Part shown: piece by piece, positions 1 through 9,631 of the stretch | How the letters are laid out: every line of letters begins with the position of its first letter | How positions within the stretch are numbered: position 1 is the stretch's first letter | Assembly: GCF_902497625.1 (NCBI RefSeq) | Contig: NZ_CABVGX010000009.1 | Location: 1 to 64,000, forward strand | Direction of reading: 5' to 3' | Length of the DNA: 64,000 nucleotides | Source of the DNA: Pseudomonas fluorescens | Lineage (GTDB): Bacteria > Pseudomonadota > Gammaproteobacteria > Pseudomonadales > Pseudomonadaceae | Notes under the pieces: generated by a model | Databases searched by the model: none | Seen by the model: only the letters and a program-made list of their open reading frames with translations | Told to the model about the DNA's origin: nothing | Made by a program: the position numbers and the translations under genes

Positions 1-607
1 GGTGCAGATAGCGAATCGCATCGGCCAGCGGCGCCAGTTGATAGTCCCGTGCCAGTTCTGTCGGCAACCAGTCGGGCAGGCTGGTCGGGCCCAGCATCGT
101 CAGGGTCTGCATGCAGAGCTGGCGCAAGCGTTGCTGGGTCAGGCCTTCGGTCAACGGGTAAACCGGGGTCAGGGTTTCATCCACCGGCGGCGGTTCATCG
201 CCGGTGATGGCGCGGTATTCCGGGTGATAGATTTCCAGCCCCGACGCGCCGGGCCGCGCTTCGCCGTAACAGCGAATTCGCGTGCCGCGCTTGAGGCCTT
301 CTTTCTGCGCATTGCTGAAATGGTAGAAGCGCAGGCTGAGCCCGCCGGTTCCGTCCTGCAAACGCACGACCAGGCTGCGACGGCGGCCCATGACCACATC
401 GGCGCCGCTGACGGTGCCTTCGATCACGGCATCCTGGCCAGGGCGCAAATGACCGATCGGGACCACCCGGGTGCGGTCCTGATACCGCAAGGGCAGATGG
501 AACAGTACGTCCTGAAGATTCTCCAGGCCAACCTTGGCCAGTTTTTCGGCCATGGCTTCACCGACACCCTTGAGCGCCGTCACCGACACTTGCGACAACT
601 CGGTCAT
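1..607 (-). CDS. recG: ATP-dependent DNA helicase RecG, N-terminal part (cut by window edge)
   Basis: RecG is a branched-DNA helicase that remodels stalled replication forks and Holliday junctions. About 202 codons are visible, beginning MTELSQVSVTALKGVG, and cover the wedge/OB-fold region that grips branched DNA; the motor domains lie beyond base 1. Visible family stretches include LPLRYQDRT and the OB-fold stretch around GTVSGADVVMGRRR. The start ATG at 607 lies only 9 bp after the oxyR stop, so the two genes are probably one transcript. An oxyR-recG operon is known in Pseudomonas, which supports the call. No frameshift is seen in the part present. Confidence 0.93.
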   Translation of the reverse strand, partial: MTELSQVSVTALKGVGEAMAEKLAKVGLENLQDVLFHLPLRYQDRTRVVPIGHLRPGQDAVIEGTVSGADVVMGRRRSLVVRLQDGTGGLSLRFYHFSNAQKEGLKRGTRIRCYGEARPGASGLEIYHPEYRAITGDEPPPVDETLTPVYPLTEGLTQQRLRQLCMQTLTMLGPTSLPDWLPTELARDYQLAPLADAIRYLH

Positions 608-616
608 GACTGTTGC

Positions 617-1543
617 TTAGCCAGCCACCGGCGCTGGCGGCTTGGCCACCGAGCACAGGCGGATCGAGTCGGCGAGGATTTCGATTGCCTTGGGCCGCGG
701 AAAGCTCGCGCGCCAGGCGATCGCTACTGTTCGAAACGGCACCGGCGGCGTCAGTGGACGCACTTCGATCACGCCGGGTGCGTAATGGTGGCTGTCGACG
801 GCCGAGAGTGGCAGGATCGAGATGCCCAAACCGGAGGCGACCATGTGGCGAATGGTCTCCAGCGAGCTGGACTCCACCGTGGTGTGCTTGGCGCCGTCGC
901 TGCCTTTGGTCAGCGTCGGACAGGCCTCCAACACCTGATCGCGGAAGCAGTGGCCTTCGCCCAGCAGCAACAGACTCTTGTCGTTGAGCAGGCTGGCGTC
1001 GATTGATTCTTTTTGCGTCCACGGGTGTTGAGCCGGCATCAGCACATAGAACGGCTCGTCGTAGAGCTGCAGGGTCAATACGTCGGCTTCGTTGAACGGC
1101 AGGGCGATGATGATCGCGTCGAGCTCACCGTTGCGCAGCTTGTCACGCAGCACGTGGGTGAAATTTTCTTCAATGTACAGCGGCATCTGCGGAGCCACGC
1201 GGTGTAGCTGCGGGATCAGATGCGGAAACAGATACGGGCCAACCGTGTAGATCGCGCCGACTTTCAACGGGGCCGTCAGCTGGTTTTTGCCAGCCTGCGC
1301 CAGTTCGCGAATCCCTTGAGCTTGCTCCAGCACTTTTTGCGCCTGGGCCACGATGCCTTCGCCGACCGGAGTCAGGCGTACGGCGCTCTTGCTGCGCTCG
1401 AAAATCAGCACACCGAGTTCGTCTTCAAGCTTTTTCACGCCCACCGACAGGGTCGGCTGACTGACGTGGCAACGCTCGGCCGCGTGGCCGAAGTGCTGCT
1501 CTTGGGCGAGGGTAACGATGTAGCGTAATTCTGTAAGGGTCAT
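617..1543 (-). CDS. oxyR: Hydrogen-peroxide-sensing LysR regulator OxyR
   Basis: A 308-residue LysR-type regulator that activates catalase and peroxidase genes when oxidised by H2O2. The winged helix-turn-helix fills residues 1-60 (FGHAAERCHVSQPTLSVGVK). The two redox cysteines sit exactly at positions 199 and 208 (EGHCFRDQVLEAC), the pair that forms the activating disulfide in OxyR; this separates it from other LysR proteins. Length matches the family. It lies directly upstream of recG with a 9-bp gap. The ATG at 1543 gives a standard N-terminus (MTLTELRYIV). Confidence 0.96.
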   Translation of the reverse strand: MTLTELRYIVTLAQEQHFGHAAERCHVSQPTLSVGVKKLEDELGVLIFERSKSAVRLTPVGEGIVAQAQKVLEQAQGIRELAQAGKNQLTAPLKVGAIYTVGPYLFPHLIPQLHRVAPQMPLYIEENFTHVLRDKLRNGELDAIIIALPFNEADVLTLQLYDEPFYVLMPAQHPWTQKESIDASLLNDKSLLLLGEGHCFRDQVLEACPTLTKGSDGAKHTTVESSSLETIRHMVASGLGISILPLSAVDSHHYAPGVIEVRPLTPPVPFRTVAIAWRASFPRPKAIEILADSIRLCSVAKPPAPVAG

Positions 1544-1663
1544 GGCGAACGTCCGTGAAGTTGCGAGCCAAGCATAACGGCTGCAATCGATAGACGCACG
1601 TTATCAGACTGAGTGAGGTGAATGACACCGGGCAATGCGTGTATGCCTGGGTGGATATGCAAA

Positions 1664-1681
1664 AGGCACCTTTTGGTGCCT
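1664..1681 (-). terminator. Intrinsic terminator downstream of tonB operon
   Basis: Perfect 7-bp stem AGGCACC/GGTGCCT with a 4-nt loop, followed on the minus strand by a short T run. It lies about 160 nt past the tonB stop and before oxyR, so it would end the exbB-exbD-tonB transcript. The T tract is short (TTTT), which keeps confidence moderate. Confidence 0.55.
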
Positions 1682-1699
1682 CTAGGCATATTCCCTTCC

Positions 1700-1831
1700 G
1701 TAGCAGCTGGCGTAGCCTGCGTCCGGCTGCGCAGCAGTCGTATTTCTGAACGCTGCGGTTCTGCAGGCAAACCGCATTGGCTGATTTATACGACTGCTGC
1801 GCAGCCGGACGCAGGCTGCGCCAGCTGCTAC
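1700..1831. repeat. Long inverted repeat, 44-bp arms
   Basis: Arms at 1700-1743 and 1788-1831 are reverse complements with one mismatch and a 44-nt loop. The outer part (GTAGCAGCTGGCG...) recurs as a shorter inverted repeat at 25390-25451. It fills most of the oxyR-tonB gap and contains no supportable gene; short reading frames here are low-complexity palindromic translations. It resembles an interspersed palindromic element of Pseudomonas rather than a gene. Confidence 0.8.
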
Positions 1832-1841
1832 AGAGATCGCT

Positions 1842-2594
1842 TCAGCGGCGGCGCTTTTCCAGGGAATACACAAACGGCGCAACGATTTCGATCGAGCCGT
1901 TGTTCAGCATGTCGGCCGGCGGCTTGGGCAGCGGTTGCGCACGCCTGATCATTTCCAGAGTCGCCCTGTCCAGATCGGCATTGCCGGAGCGGCCCACCAG
2001 TTCGAATGACAACACGTTGCCTTCACCGTCCACCACGAAGCGCAGTCGGTTCAACCCTTCCTTACCACGCGATTGAGCGCTGGCCGGGTACTTTTTGTAC
2101 TTGGCCAGATGAGCGAGCAGGGTGCCTTGCCAACTGGCCTTGGCTGCTTGCTGCGCCGGCGAAGGGCCGGGTGCCGGTTGTGCAGATTTGTCCGTTGGCG
2201 TCTGGGTCGGTTGCGCGTCGCTCGGTTTTTCCTCGGTCGGCTTTTCCTTCGGCGGCTCGGGTTTTTTCTCCACGGGCTTGGGCGGTTGCGGTTTTGGCTT
2301 CGGCTTGGGTTTAGGCTTGGGCACGGCAATCTCGGCCTTCGGCGCTTCTGCAAGCTTGGGCATCGGCAGTTCTTCCACCGGCGTCGGCGGCTGCGGTGGC
2401 GTGACCACCTTCGGCGGTGCAGGCGGTGGCGGGGCAGGAACCGGCGCCAGCTCGACCATCATCGCCTGCGGGGGCAGTTCGATGGGCGGACGCGACGACC
2501 AGTTCAGCGCCAGCGCAATGGCCAGCGCATGGACACCCAGCACCACGGCCAGGCTCCCGCTGTAACGCGTCAGCTTTTGGCGCGTCGTGATCAT
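1842..2594 (-). CDS. tonB: Energy transducer TonB
   Basis: A 250-residue periplasm-spanning protein that passes proton-motive force from ExbB/ExbD to outer-membrane receptors for siderophores, haem and vitamin B12. One N-terminal transmembrane helix (about residues 12-31) is followed by a proline/lysine-rich rod (residues about 55-150, with PKPKPKPKPKPQPPKP) and a C-terminal TonB domain (about 160-245; YPASAQSRGKEG and the following strand are typical). The start overlaps the exbD stop by 4 bp (ATGA), showing translational coupling. It is last in exbB-exbD-tonB. Pseudomonads carry several TonB systems; which receptors this one serves cannot be read here. Confidence 0.93.
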   Translation of the reverse strand: MITTRQKLTRYSGSLAVVLGVHALAIALALNWSSRPPIELPPQAMMVELAPVPAPPPPAPPKVVTPPQPPTPVEELPMPKLAEAPKAEIAVPKPKPKPKPKPQPPKPVEKKPEPPKEKPTEEKPSDAQPTQTPTDKSAQPAPGPSPAQQAAKASWQGTLLAHLAKYKKYPASAQSRGKEGLNRLRFVVDGEGNVLSFELVGRSGNADLDRATLEMIRRAQPLPKPPADMLNNGSIEIVAPFVYSLEKRRR

Positions 2595-3019
2595 TTCTTG
2601 GCTGCCGTCTCGAGTCCGACCAGGCCGACTTTCAGGTAACCAGCGGCGCGCAAGGCATCCATCACGCTCATCAGGTCGCCGTAATCCACGCCCTTATCGG
2701 CCTGGAAGAAAATCGTCGTGTCTTTCTTGCCTTTGGTGCGGGCGTCCAGCGTGGCGCCGAGTGTCTCGGCCTTCACTTCGTCTTCACCAAGGAACAGGCG
2801 TTGATCAGCCTTGACGCTGAGAAACACCGGCTTCTCGGGCCGTGGCGCCGGTTTGGCAGTGGAGGCGGGCAGGTCGACCTTGATGTCCACAGTGGCCAAT
2901 GGAGCGGCCACCATGAAAATGATCAACAGCACCAGCATCACGTCAATGAACGGCGTGACGTTGATTTCATGATTCTCGGCCAGATCGTCGTCTGCGCCTT
3001 CTTTTAGATGCAAGCCCAT
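2591..3019 (-). CDS. exbD: Biopolymer transport protein ExbD
   Basis: A 142-residue inner-membrane protein that forms the proton channel with ExbB. A short cytoplasmic N-terminus (residues 1-22) leads into the single membrane helix with the conserved motif NVTPFIDVMLVLLIIFM; the Asp in FIDV is the proton-carrying residue. The remainder is the periplasmic domain. Six bases separate it from exbB upstream, and it overlaps tonB by 4 bp downstream. Family length and order are standard. Confidence 0.96.
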   Translation of the reverse strand: MGLHLKEGADDDLAENHEINVTPFIDVMLVLLIIFMVAAPLATVDIKVDLPASTAKPAPRPEKPVFLSVKADQRLFLGEDEVKAETLGATLDARTKGKKDTTIFFQADKGVDYGDLMSVMDALRAAGYLKVGLVGLETAAKK

Positions 3020-3025
3020 GGCTGA

Positions 3026-4006
3026 TTACCCTACTTTGGCCACATGCGGTTGCGAGGAGCGCTCGGCTGTTGGCAGGTGATCGAGATCACGGCTGACCAG
3101 CAGCAGGACTTCCGCCGACGCATCCGACACCTGAGCCTTGTAACCGGCAATGGAGCGGGCAAACACGTTGTAAATCACCACCGCTGGAATCGCAGCGACC
3201 AGACCCAACGCAGTCGCCAGCAACGCTTCTGCGATACCCGGAGCTACGACAGCGAGGTTGGTGGTCTGGGTTTTGGCGATGCCGATAAAGCTGTTCATGA
3301 TGCCCCACACCGTACCGAACAGACCCACAAACGGCGCAGTTGAGCCAATGGTTGCCAGCACGCCGGTGCCGCTGCTCATGTTGCGGCCGCACGCGGCAAC
3401 CAGGCGTTCGAGACGGAAGCTGACGCGTTCCTTGATGCCTTCTTTTTCGCGGCTGTTGGCCGACAGTCGCATTTCTTCCAGCGCGTCGTGTACCAACAGA
3501 TTGGCAAGAGTCCCTGGCTTGGTTGCCGATGCGCTGGCTTCTCTGAGCGTGGTGGCTTTTTTCAAGTGGACGATTTCATTGCGCAGACGACGTTTGGCGC
3601 CCATCAGCTCGAAGCCTTTGGCGATCCAGATGGTCCAGGTGATGATCGAGGCGATGGCCAGACCGATCATCACGATCTTCACAATGATGTCGGCGTTCTG
3701 GTACATGCCCCAAGGCGACAGGTCATGGGCCATGCCCAGGGTGTTGTCGGCTTCGAGCACCTCAGGTGCGTCTTCGGCGAGTGTGTCCACGGCTTGTGCC
3801 GGTTCGGCGGCGACCGGGGTCACGACCGGAGCGGCCTGATCAACAGGTGCAGGCGATGGAGCGGCTTGGGTCGCAGGAGAGGCGGGTGCCTGGGCATCTG
3901 CAAATGCGGCGGTGGGCGCCAGCATCAAGCCGAGCAGCAGGGCGGCCACAGCGCGCCATGCGCGAGGTCGTTTGGTTGGCGAAGCGGGGAATTGATTGGG
4001 TGTCAT
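3026..4006 (-). CDS. exbB: TonB-system energizer ExbB (with N-terminal periplasmic extension)
   Basis: A 326-residue member of the MotA/TolQ/ExbB channel family. The chosen ATG at 4006 gives MTPNQFPASPTKRPRAW, then a hydrophobic signal (AVAALLLGLMLAPTAAFA) and an Ala/Pro-rich periplasmic extension to about residue 95, as in Pseudomonas ExbB. Three membrane helices follow; the C-terminal pair holds STAPFVGLFGTVWGIM and EALLATALGLVAAIPAVV. An upstream TTG at 4069 would extend it by 21 residues ahead of the signal and is less likely. The upstream region (4007-4194) is AT-rich and has a CAAG-N5-CTTG inverted repeat at 4088-4100; control by iron through Fur is plausible but no clear Fur box is visible. 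Confidence 0.93.
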   Translation of the reverse strand: MTPNQFPASPTKRPRAWRAVAALLLGLMLAPTAAFADAQAPASPATQAAPSPAPVDQAAPVVTPVAAEPAQAVDTLAEDAPEVLEADNTLGMAHDLSPWGMYQNADIIVKIVMIGLAIASIITWTIWIAKGFELMGAKRRLRNEIVHLKKATTLREASASATKPGTLANLLVHDALEEMRLSANSREKEGIKERVSFRLERLVAACGRNMSSGTGVLATIGSTAPFVGLFGTVWGIMNSFIGIAKTQTTNLAVVAPGIAEALLATALGLVAAIPAVVIYNVFARSIAGYKAQVSDASAEVLLLVSRDLDHLPTAERSSQPHVAKVG

Positions 4007-4194
4007 GCTGGCCGGACCTGAGAGAAAAAGACGGTAAATGTTCTTCCAGGCCTCGAAGGCCGAGAACAAAAGTGGCGGGCATTATTGCAAGTAATTCTTG
4101 TTAACAAAAGTAATACAGTAACTTTTTTTGTTTCTTTGCTAGCCGCTCGTCCATTGCCGGCGCTAGTCTGTGGCTTTGCAATAGGAGTTTCTGG

Positions 4195-5055
4195 ATGTCC
4201 GCGCCTTCTGTTTTGATCGCCGGCTGCGGTGATGTCGGCAGCCGTCTGGCCACGCAATTGCTGGCTTTGGGATGGGAAGTTCACGGCTTGCGCCGGGACG
4301 TTTCACGCTTGCCGGAAGGCGTCATCGGTGTCGCTGGCGACTTGTTCAACGAGGACTGCCCCGCCACCTGGCCGGTGGGTGCAGTGGATTACCTGGTGTA
4401 TTGCGCGGCCGCCACCGATCATGATGAAGCAGGCTATCGCGCTGCTTATGTGCAAGGTTTGCAGAATGTGCTGAGCTGGCTGGACGACTACGGCCAGGTG
4501 CCCAATCGCCTGCTGTTCGTTTCCAGCAGCAGTGTGTACGGCCAGCAAGACGGCGAGTGGGTAGACGAAACTTCGCCGGCGCTGCCGGGTAGCGGTTATT
4601 CAGGCCGGTTGATGCTTGAGGCGGAGCAAGTAGCGCTCGACAGCGGTATCCCCGCAAGTATCGTGCGTTTGACCGGTATCTACGGGCCGGGCCGCGAATG
4701 GTTGCTGACGCAAGTTCGTCGCGGTTATCGCGTGGCGACCGATCCGCCGCTGTATGGCAATCGTATTCATGCTGATGACGCGGCGGGATTGATGGCCTAT
4801 CTGCTTGAGGCGGACCGCCGAGGCGAGGCGCTGGACGATATCTATATCGGCGTCGACGATGCGCCTGCACCGCTGGCGGAAGTGGTGGGCTGGCTGCGCG
4901 AATATCTGGGGGTGACTGACTGGGCCGAAGATGCGAGTGTGCGGCGGGCGGGGAGCAAGCGTTGCACAAATGCGCGGGCGAAAGCCCTGGGCTGGACGCC
5001 GGCTTACCCAAGCTACCGCGAAGGCTACGCCGCCATTCTCGAAGGCCGCTGCTGA
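4195..5055 (+). CDS. NAD(P)-dependent SDR/epimerase-family protein (YeeZ-like)
   Basis: A 286-residue extended short-chain dehydrogenase/reductase-like protein. The Rossmann nucleotide site is at the N-terminus (LIAGCGDVGSRLA). LLFVSSSSVYG carries the usual substrate-contact serines, and LTGIYGPGR is typical of sugar-nucleotide epimerase relatives. The catalytic YxxxK is not intact: the expected place reads GYSGRLMLEAE, with no lysine, so oxidoreductase activity is doubtful. It resembles E. coli YeeZ, whose function is unknown. It is divergent from exbB and alone on the plus strand. RBS AGGAG (AATAGGAGTTTCTGG) precedes the ATG. Confidence 0.8.
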   Translation: MSAPSVLIAGCGDVGSRLATQLLALGWEVHGLRRDVSRLPEGVIGVAGDLFNEDCPATWPVGAVDYLVYCAAATDHDEAGYRAAYVQGLQNVLSWLDDYGQVPNRLLFVSSSSVYGQQDGEWVDETSPALPGSGYSGRLMLEAEQVALDSGIPASIVRLTGIYGPGREWLLTQVRRGYRVATDPPLYGNRIHADDAAGLMAYLLEADRRGEALDDIYIGVDDAPAPLAEVVGWLREYLGVTDWAEDASVRRAGSKRCTNARAKALGWTPAYPSYREGYAAILEGRC

Positions 5056-5074
5056 CTTCCCAGCACCACACAAA

Positions 5075-5164
5075 TGTGGGAGCGAGCCTGCTCGCGATGG
5101 CGGCATGACATTCAACATCATCGTTGGCTGTTATGGCCTGATCGCGAGCAGGCTCGCTCCCATA
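5075..5164. repeat. REP pair (inverted)
   Basis: Two inverted copies of the Pseudomonas REP sequence (GGGAGCGAGCCTGCTCGCGA and its complement) about 45 nt apart, in the gap between the convergent SDR and lipoprotein genes. Probably transcript-end or RAYT-mobilised REP elements; no gene inside. Confidence 0.85.
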
Positions 5165-5189
5165 CTGGCTTGCATTGATTACGGCCGGG

Positions 5190-5930
5190 TTACTGCTTTT
5201 CCAGCAACCATTTGCGCTCACCCGGGGTGAACTGTGGCATTTCGTCCGACCGCGCGGTGTTCACGGCCTGCAGAATCTCCAGTTCCTTGCCCTTGCGCGC
5301 AAAGATCCAGGTATTGCCCTGACCGTTCAACTGCAGCCACATGTTGTCGTTGCCGTCACTCATCGACGCGCAGTCGCCGGCCAGGCACAGGGCATAGCGG
5401 TCGGCGCCCGGCAAACCGGCCACCTGGCCGTCGGCCTGGAATTGCACGGTGTTGCCGATACCAGGGCCATTGATGACTTTCCAGCTGCCACCCATGTAAG
5501 CGGTGTACAACGCACGTTCGAAGCTGGCGCCAAGCGGGGCGCCCTCGGGCACCGGAATCTGCGGGCGGTCGAAGACCTGCTCCGGTTCGTTGTCGCTGGC
5601 GCCCTGGCTCAGTTGTTTGCCATCACGCTTCAGCTCGCTGGCCGAGCTGCCGTAAAAATCGACTTTCCAGGCGCCGGACTCTTCGCCCAGCAGCTTGCCG
5701 TCCACATTTTCAAAACCATTGGTGTAACGGGCCTGGGCGGCCTTGGTGTTGACGTCCCATTCCAGGTTCGGGCCATAAGCCTGAAGCGCTTCGCGCAAGG
5801 GGGCGCCTTTGGATGCCGCATCGATCGCCACCTGATTGATCCAGGTACCGCTGATATCACGATCGGCAGGATCGCTGGCACAACCGCCCAGGAACAGGGC
5901 GACCAGCGAGAGAACTAGCGCTTGGCGCAT
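5190..5930 (-). CDS. Putative outer-membrane lipoprotein, function unknown
   Basis: A 246-residue protein with a lipoprotein signal: MRQALVLSLVALFLGGCAS has a clean lipobox (LGGC), the Cys being residue 17. The residue after Cys is Ala, so outer-membrane sorting by Lol is likely. The mature part has no motif I recognise; it is rich in Gly, Trp and Asp with repeated short strands (GTWINQ, GAWKVDFYG, GSWKVING), suggesting a beta-sandwich or lipocalin-like fold, which is inference. It lies alone between ridA and the REP pair. Confidence 0.8.
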   Translation of the reverse strand: MRQALVLSLVALFLGGCASDPADRDISGTWINQVAIDAASKGAPLREALQAYGPNLEWDVNTKAAQARYTNGFENVDGKLLGEESGAWKVDFYGSSASELKRDGKQLSQGASDNEPEQVFDRPQIPVPEGAPLGASFERALYTAYMGGSWKVINGPGIGNTVQFQADGQVAGLPGADRYALCLAGDCASMSDGNDNMWLQLNGQGNTWIFARKGKELEILQAVNTARSDEMPQFTPGERKWLLEKQ

Positions 5931-5998
5931 GGTGGAATCCTTTCAGAACACTTCTTTGCCTACATCGACGGCGCAGCCCTGAGACTGCGCCGGACGCA

Positions 5999-6379
5999 TT
6001 ACTCGATGACCAGAATGGCATCCATTTCAACCTGCGAACCCTTTGGCAGGGCAGCGACACCGATGGCGGCGCGGGCAGGGTATGGCTGCTCGAAATACTT
6101 GCCCATGATCTCGTTGACCTTGGCGAAGTGGCTCAGATCAATCAGGAAGATGTTCAGTTTAACGATGTCCTTGAACGAACCGCCGGCAGCTTCAGCGACG
6201 GACTTGAGGTTCTCGAACACCTGGACGACCTGGGCTTCGAAACCCTCGACCAGTTCCATGGTTTTCGGATCGAGCGGGATCTGGCCCGACATGTACACAG
6301 TGTTGCCGGCCTTGATCGCCTGGGAGTAAGTACCGATGGCCGCCGGGGCCTTGTCGCTGGTGATAACAGTCTTGGTCAT
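5999..6379 (-). CDS. ridA: RidA, reactive enamine/imine deaminase
   Basis: A 126-residue RidA/YjgF/UK114 protein that hydrolyses 2-aminoacrylate and similar enamine intermediates made by PLP enzymes. The catalytic Arg is in [20 protein letters not shown], and the C-terminal [10 protein letters not shown] strand is the family signature. It follows spoT by 25 bp on the same strand, the same order as P. aeruginosa, so co-transcription is likely. A second, divergent Rid protein lies at 33048. Confidence 0.95.
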   Translation of the reverse strand: MTKTVITSDKAPAAIGTYSQAIKAGNTVYMSGQIPLDPKTMELVEGFEAQVVQVFENLKSVAEAAGGSFKDIVKLNIFLIDLSHFAKVNEIMGKYFEQPYPARAAIGVAALPKGSQVEMDAILVIE

Positions 6380-6404
6380 GAATGACTCCTTGTAATGGGT
6401 AACG

Positions 6405-8510
6405 TTACGCGCGCATGCGGGTGATGCGGATCACCCCGGTCAATGCGCGCAGTTTCTTGATCACGCGTGCCAGGTGCACGCGGTCGTGCACGCTGACCAC
6501 TAGTTGGACCACACTGATGCGGCCGTCGCGTTCGTCCATGCTGATTTTTTCGATGTTGCCGTCGGCGGCGTTGACACTGCTGGCCAGCAAGGCGATCAGG
6601 CCGCGCTGGTGCTCCAGCTCGACACGCAGCTCGACGTTGAATTCGCCAGTGACATCCTTGGCCCACGAAAGCTGGATGCATTTCTCCGGGTTATGGCGGA
6701 TTTCACTGATGTTGCGGCAGTTGTCCAGGTGCACGACCATTCCCTTGCCCGCAGACAAGTGACCGACAATCGGATCGCCCGGGATCGGCGTACAGCACTT
6801 GGCGTAGCTGAGCACCAGGCCTTCCGTGCCACGAATGGCCAGCGGGCCTTCGGCGCCCGGCAGCTGTTCGCCTTCGCCTAGCAGGCGACGGGCAACGACA
6901 TAAGCCATGCGATTGCCCAGGCCAATATCTTCGAGCAGGTCTTCGATGAGCTCCAGACGATACTCGGCGAGCATCGCCTTGACGCGCTCGGCCGGGACTT
7001 TGTCCAGGGCGCTGTCGAAGCCGTTGAGCACCTTGTTCAGCAGGCGTTCGCCAAGGCTGATGGATTCAGAGCGGCGCTGCAGCTTCAAGGCATGGCGGAT
7101 GTGCGTTCGCGCCTTGCCGGTGACGACAAAATTGAGCCACGCCGGATTAGGTCGCGCGCCGGGTGCACTGACAATCTCGACCGTGGAGCCGCTTTGCAGC
7201 GGTTCGGACAGCGGCGCGAGACGACGATTGATCCGACAGGCAATGCAGCTATTGCCGACATCGGTGTGCACTGCGTAAGCAAAGTCGACGGCCGTGGAGC
7301 CTTTCGGCAGTTCCATGATCCGGCCTTTGGGCGTAAACACGTAGACCTCGTCCGGGAACAGGTCGATCTTCACGCTTTCGATGAATTCCAGCGAATTGCC
7401 GGCGCGTTGCTGCATTTCCAGCACGCCTTTGACCCACTGGCGGGCGCGGGCATGAGTGCCTTTAGGCTGCTCGTCGCCGCTGGATTTGTACAGCCAATGG
7501 GCGGCGATGCCGTTGTTGGCCATCTCTTCCATTTCACGGGTGCGGATCTGAATCTCGATCGGAACACCGTGCATGCCGAACAACGTGGTGTGCAGCGACT
7601 GGTAGCCGTTGGCCTTGGGAATCGCAATGTAATCCTTGAAGCGCCCCGGCAACGGTTTGTACAAATTATGCACAGCACCCAGCACGCGGTAGCAGGTATC
7701 GACCTTGTCGACGATGATCCGGAACGCGTAGACGTCCATGATCTCGTTGAAGGCCCGACGCTTGCCGCGCATTTTCTTGTAGATGCCGTAGAGGTGTTTC
7801 TGGCGTCCGCTGACTTCGCCCTGAATGCCGTCGATGGCCAGGCAGTGGCTCAGGGACTCTTCGATCTTGTTGACGATTTCCTTGCGGTTGCCCCGGGCGC
7901 GCTTGACCGCCTGGTTGATCCGCGCGGAACGCATCGGGTGCATGGCCTTGAAACCGAGGTCTTCGAACTCTATGCGAATGGCGTGCATGCCCAGCCGGTT
8001 GGCGATGGGCGCATAGATTTCCAGGGTTTCCTTGGCGATCCGCCGGCGCTTTTCGCCGGAGAGGACTTCCAGCGTGCGCATGTTGTGCAGGCGGTCGGCC
8101 AGTTTGACCAGGATCACGCGAATGTCGCGCGCCATGGCCATGGCCATTTTCTGGAAGTTTTCCGCCTGGGCTTCGGCTTTTGTCTCGAAATTCATCTGGG
8201 TCAGTTTGCTGACCCCATCGACCAGTTCGGCCACGGTTTCGCCGAACTGCGCTTGCAGCGCTTCCTTGGCAATCCCGGTGTCTTCGATCACGTCATGCAG
8301 CATCGCAGCCATCAGGCTCTGATGGTCCATGTGCATGTCGGCAAGAATATTGGCCACGGCAAGAGGATGCGTGACGTACGCCTCACCGCTACGGCGGCGT
8401 TGGCCGTCGTGGGCTTGTTCGGCGTAGAAATACGCCCGGCGGACCAGATTGACCTGGTCCTTCCCGAGGTAGGCCGATAAGCGATCGGCGAGGGCGTCTA
8501 TGCTCGGCAT
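6405..8510 (-). CDS. spoT: Bifunctional (p)ppGpp synthetase/hydrolase SpoT
   Basis: A 701-residue SpoT/Rsh protein that makes and degrades the stringent alarmone (p)ppGpp. The hydrolase HD domain is at about residues 45-145 with its metal motif in [10 protein letters not shown]. The synthetase domain is about 230-345 ([20 protein letters not shown]). TGS is about 385-450 ([20 protein letters not shown]). A cysteine-containing RIS region ([15 protein letters not shown]) and a C-terminal ACT domain (about 625-701) follow. All hydrolase and synthetase hallmarks are present, so both activities are expected. rpoZ lies 57 bp upstream; ridA follows. Confidence 0.96.
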   Translation of the reverse strand: MPSIDALADRLSAYLGKDQVNLVRRAYFYAEQAHDGQRRRSGEAYVTHPLAVANILADMHMDHQSLMAAMLHDVIEDTGIAKEALQAQFGETVAELVDGVSKLTQMNFETKAEAQAENFQKMAMAMARDIRVILVKLADRLHNMRTLEVLSGEKRRRIAKETLEIYAPIANRLGMHAIRIEFEDLGFKAMHPMRSARINQAVKRARGNRKEIVNKIEESLSHCLAIDGIQGEVSGRQKHLYGIYKKMRGKRRAFNEIMDVYAFRIIVDKVDTCYRVLGAVHNLYKPLPGRFKDYIAIPKANGYQSLHTTLFGMHGVPIEIQIRTREMEEMANNGIAAHWLYKSSGDEQPKGTHARARQWVKGVLEMQQRAGNSLEFIESVKIDLFPDEVYVFTPKGRIMELPKGSTAVDFAYAVHTDVGNSCIACRINRRLAPLSEPLQSGSTVEIVSAPGARPNPAWLNFVVTGKARTHIRHALKLQRRSESISLGERLLNKVLNGFDSALDKVPAERVKAMLAEYRLELIEDLLEDIGLGNRMAYVVARRLLGEGEQLPGAEGPLAIRGTEGLVLSYAKCCTPIPGDPIVGHLSAGKGMVVHLDNCRNISEIRHNPEKCIQLSWAKDVTGEFNVELRVELEHQRGLIALLASSVNAADGNIEKISMDERDGRISVVQLVVSVHDRVHLARVIKKLRALTGVIRITRMRA

Positions 8511-8567
8511 GATGACTCCTGCCGTTCGCTGTGACCCCGCGCCGTGCTACGTCGACCAGGCATAGGC

Positions 8568-8831
8568 TTAGACGGCCTCGTTGGACTCGTCCTCGAACGC
8601 TGCGAACAGCGGTTCGTCTTCGACGATTTCAGCATTGGCGATGAACTCGTAGCTCATCAGGCCTTCCGCGATTTCGCGCAGGGCGACGACGGTCGGCTTG
8701 TCGTTTTCCACTGGGACCAAAGGCTCTTTGCCGCCGGTGGCCAGTTGACGGGCACGCTTGGTAGAGAGCATGACCAGCTCAAAGCGGTTTTCCACGTGTT
8801 CTAGGCAGTCTTCAACGGTTACGCGGGCCAT
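8568..8831 (-). CDS. rpoZ: RNA polymerase omega subunit
   Basis: An 87-residue omega subunit that helps beta-prime fold and binds ppGpp at site 1. [22 protein letters not shown] and the basic [11 protein letters not shown] stretch are typical. It precedes spoT on the same strand, the usual gmk-rpoZ-spoT order. An intrinsic terminator-like hairpin between gmk and rpoZ suggests rpoZ-spoT-ridA can be a separate transcript. Confidence 0.97.
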   Translation of the reverse strand: MARVTVEDCLEHVENRFELVMLSTKRARQLATGGKEPLVPVENDKPTVVALREIAEGLMSYEFIANAEIVEDEPLFAAFEDESNEAV

Positions 8832-8894
8832 GGTATTCCTCGGAGCGAATGCAATATGCGCGCTGCCCGGTTGGGCGAGCGGACTCGACAGTTT

Positions 8895-8931
8895 AAAAAA
8901 TCACCAGCGATTAGGGAAGCGCTGATTTTTT
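8895..8931 (-). terminator. Terminator-like hairpin between gmk and rpoZ
   Basis: AAAAAATC and GATTTTTT arms with an AGCG/CGCT inner stem, a 3-nt bulge and a small loop; A tract on one side and T tract on the other. It can act in both directions, and lies in the 167-bp gap between gmk and rpoZ. Confidence 0.6.
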
Positions 8932-8998
8932 GACCAGACCCTTCAACGCGCTGCAAGTGCCAATGTAAAGCCCTTGCCGCGGTTTTGGGAAGAGCCGG

Positions 8999-9631
<633 letters not shown>

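Noticed and set aside
1682..1882. Short frames in the oxyR-tonB gap (VCVRLRSSRI-type repeats)
   Set aside because: They are translations of the palindromic repeat arms in both directions.
4088..4100. Fur box upstream of exbB
   Set aside because: CAAG-N5-CTTG is palindromic but does not match the Fur consensus well enough; left as a note only.
7092..8480. 462-codon open frame opposite spoT (plus strand)
   Set aside because: Exact antisense of a well-conserved gene; high-GC DNA gives long shadow frames. No domain recognised.
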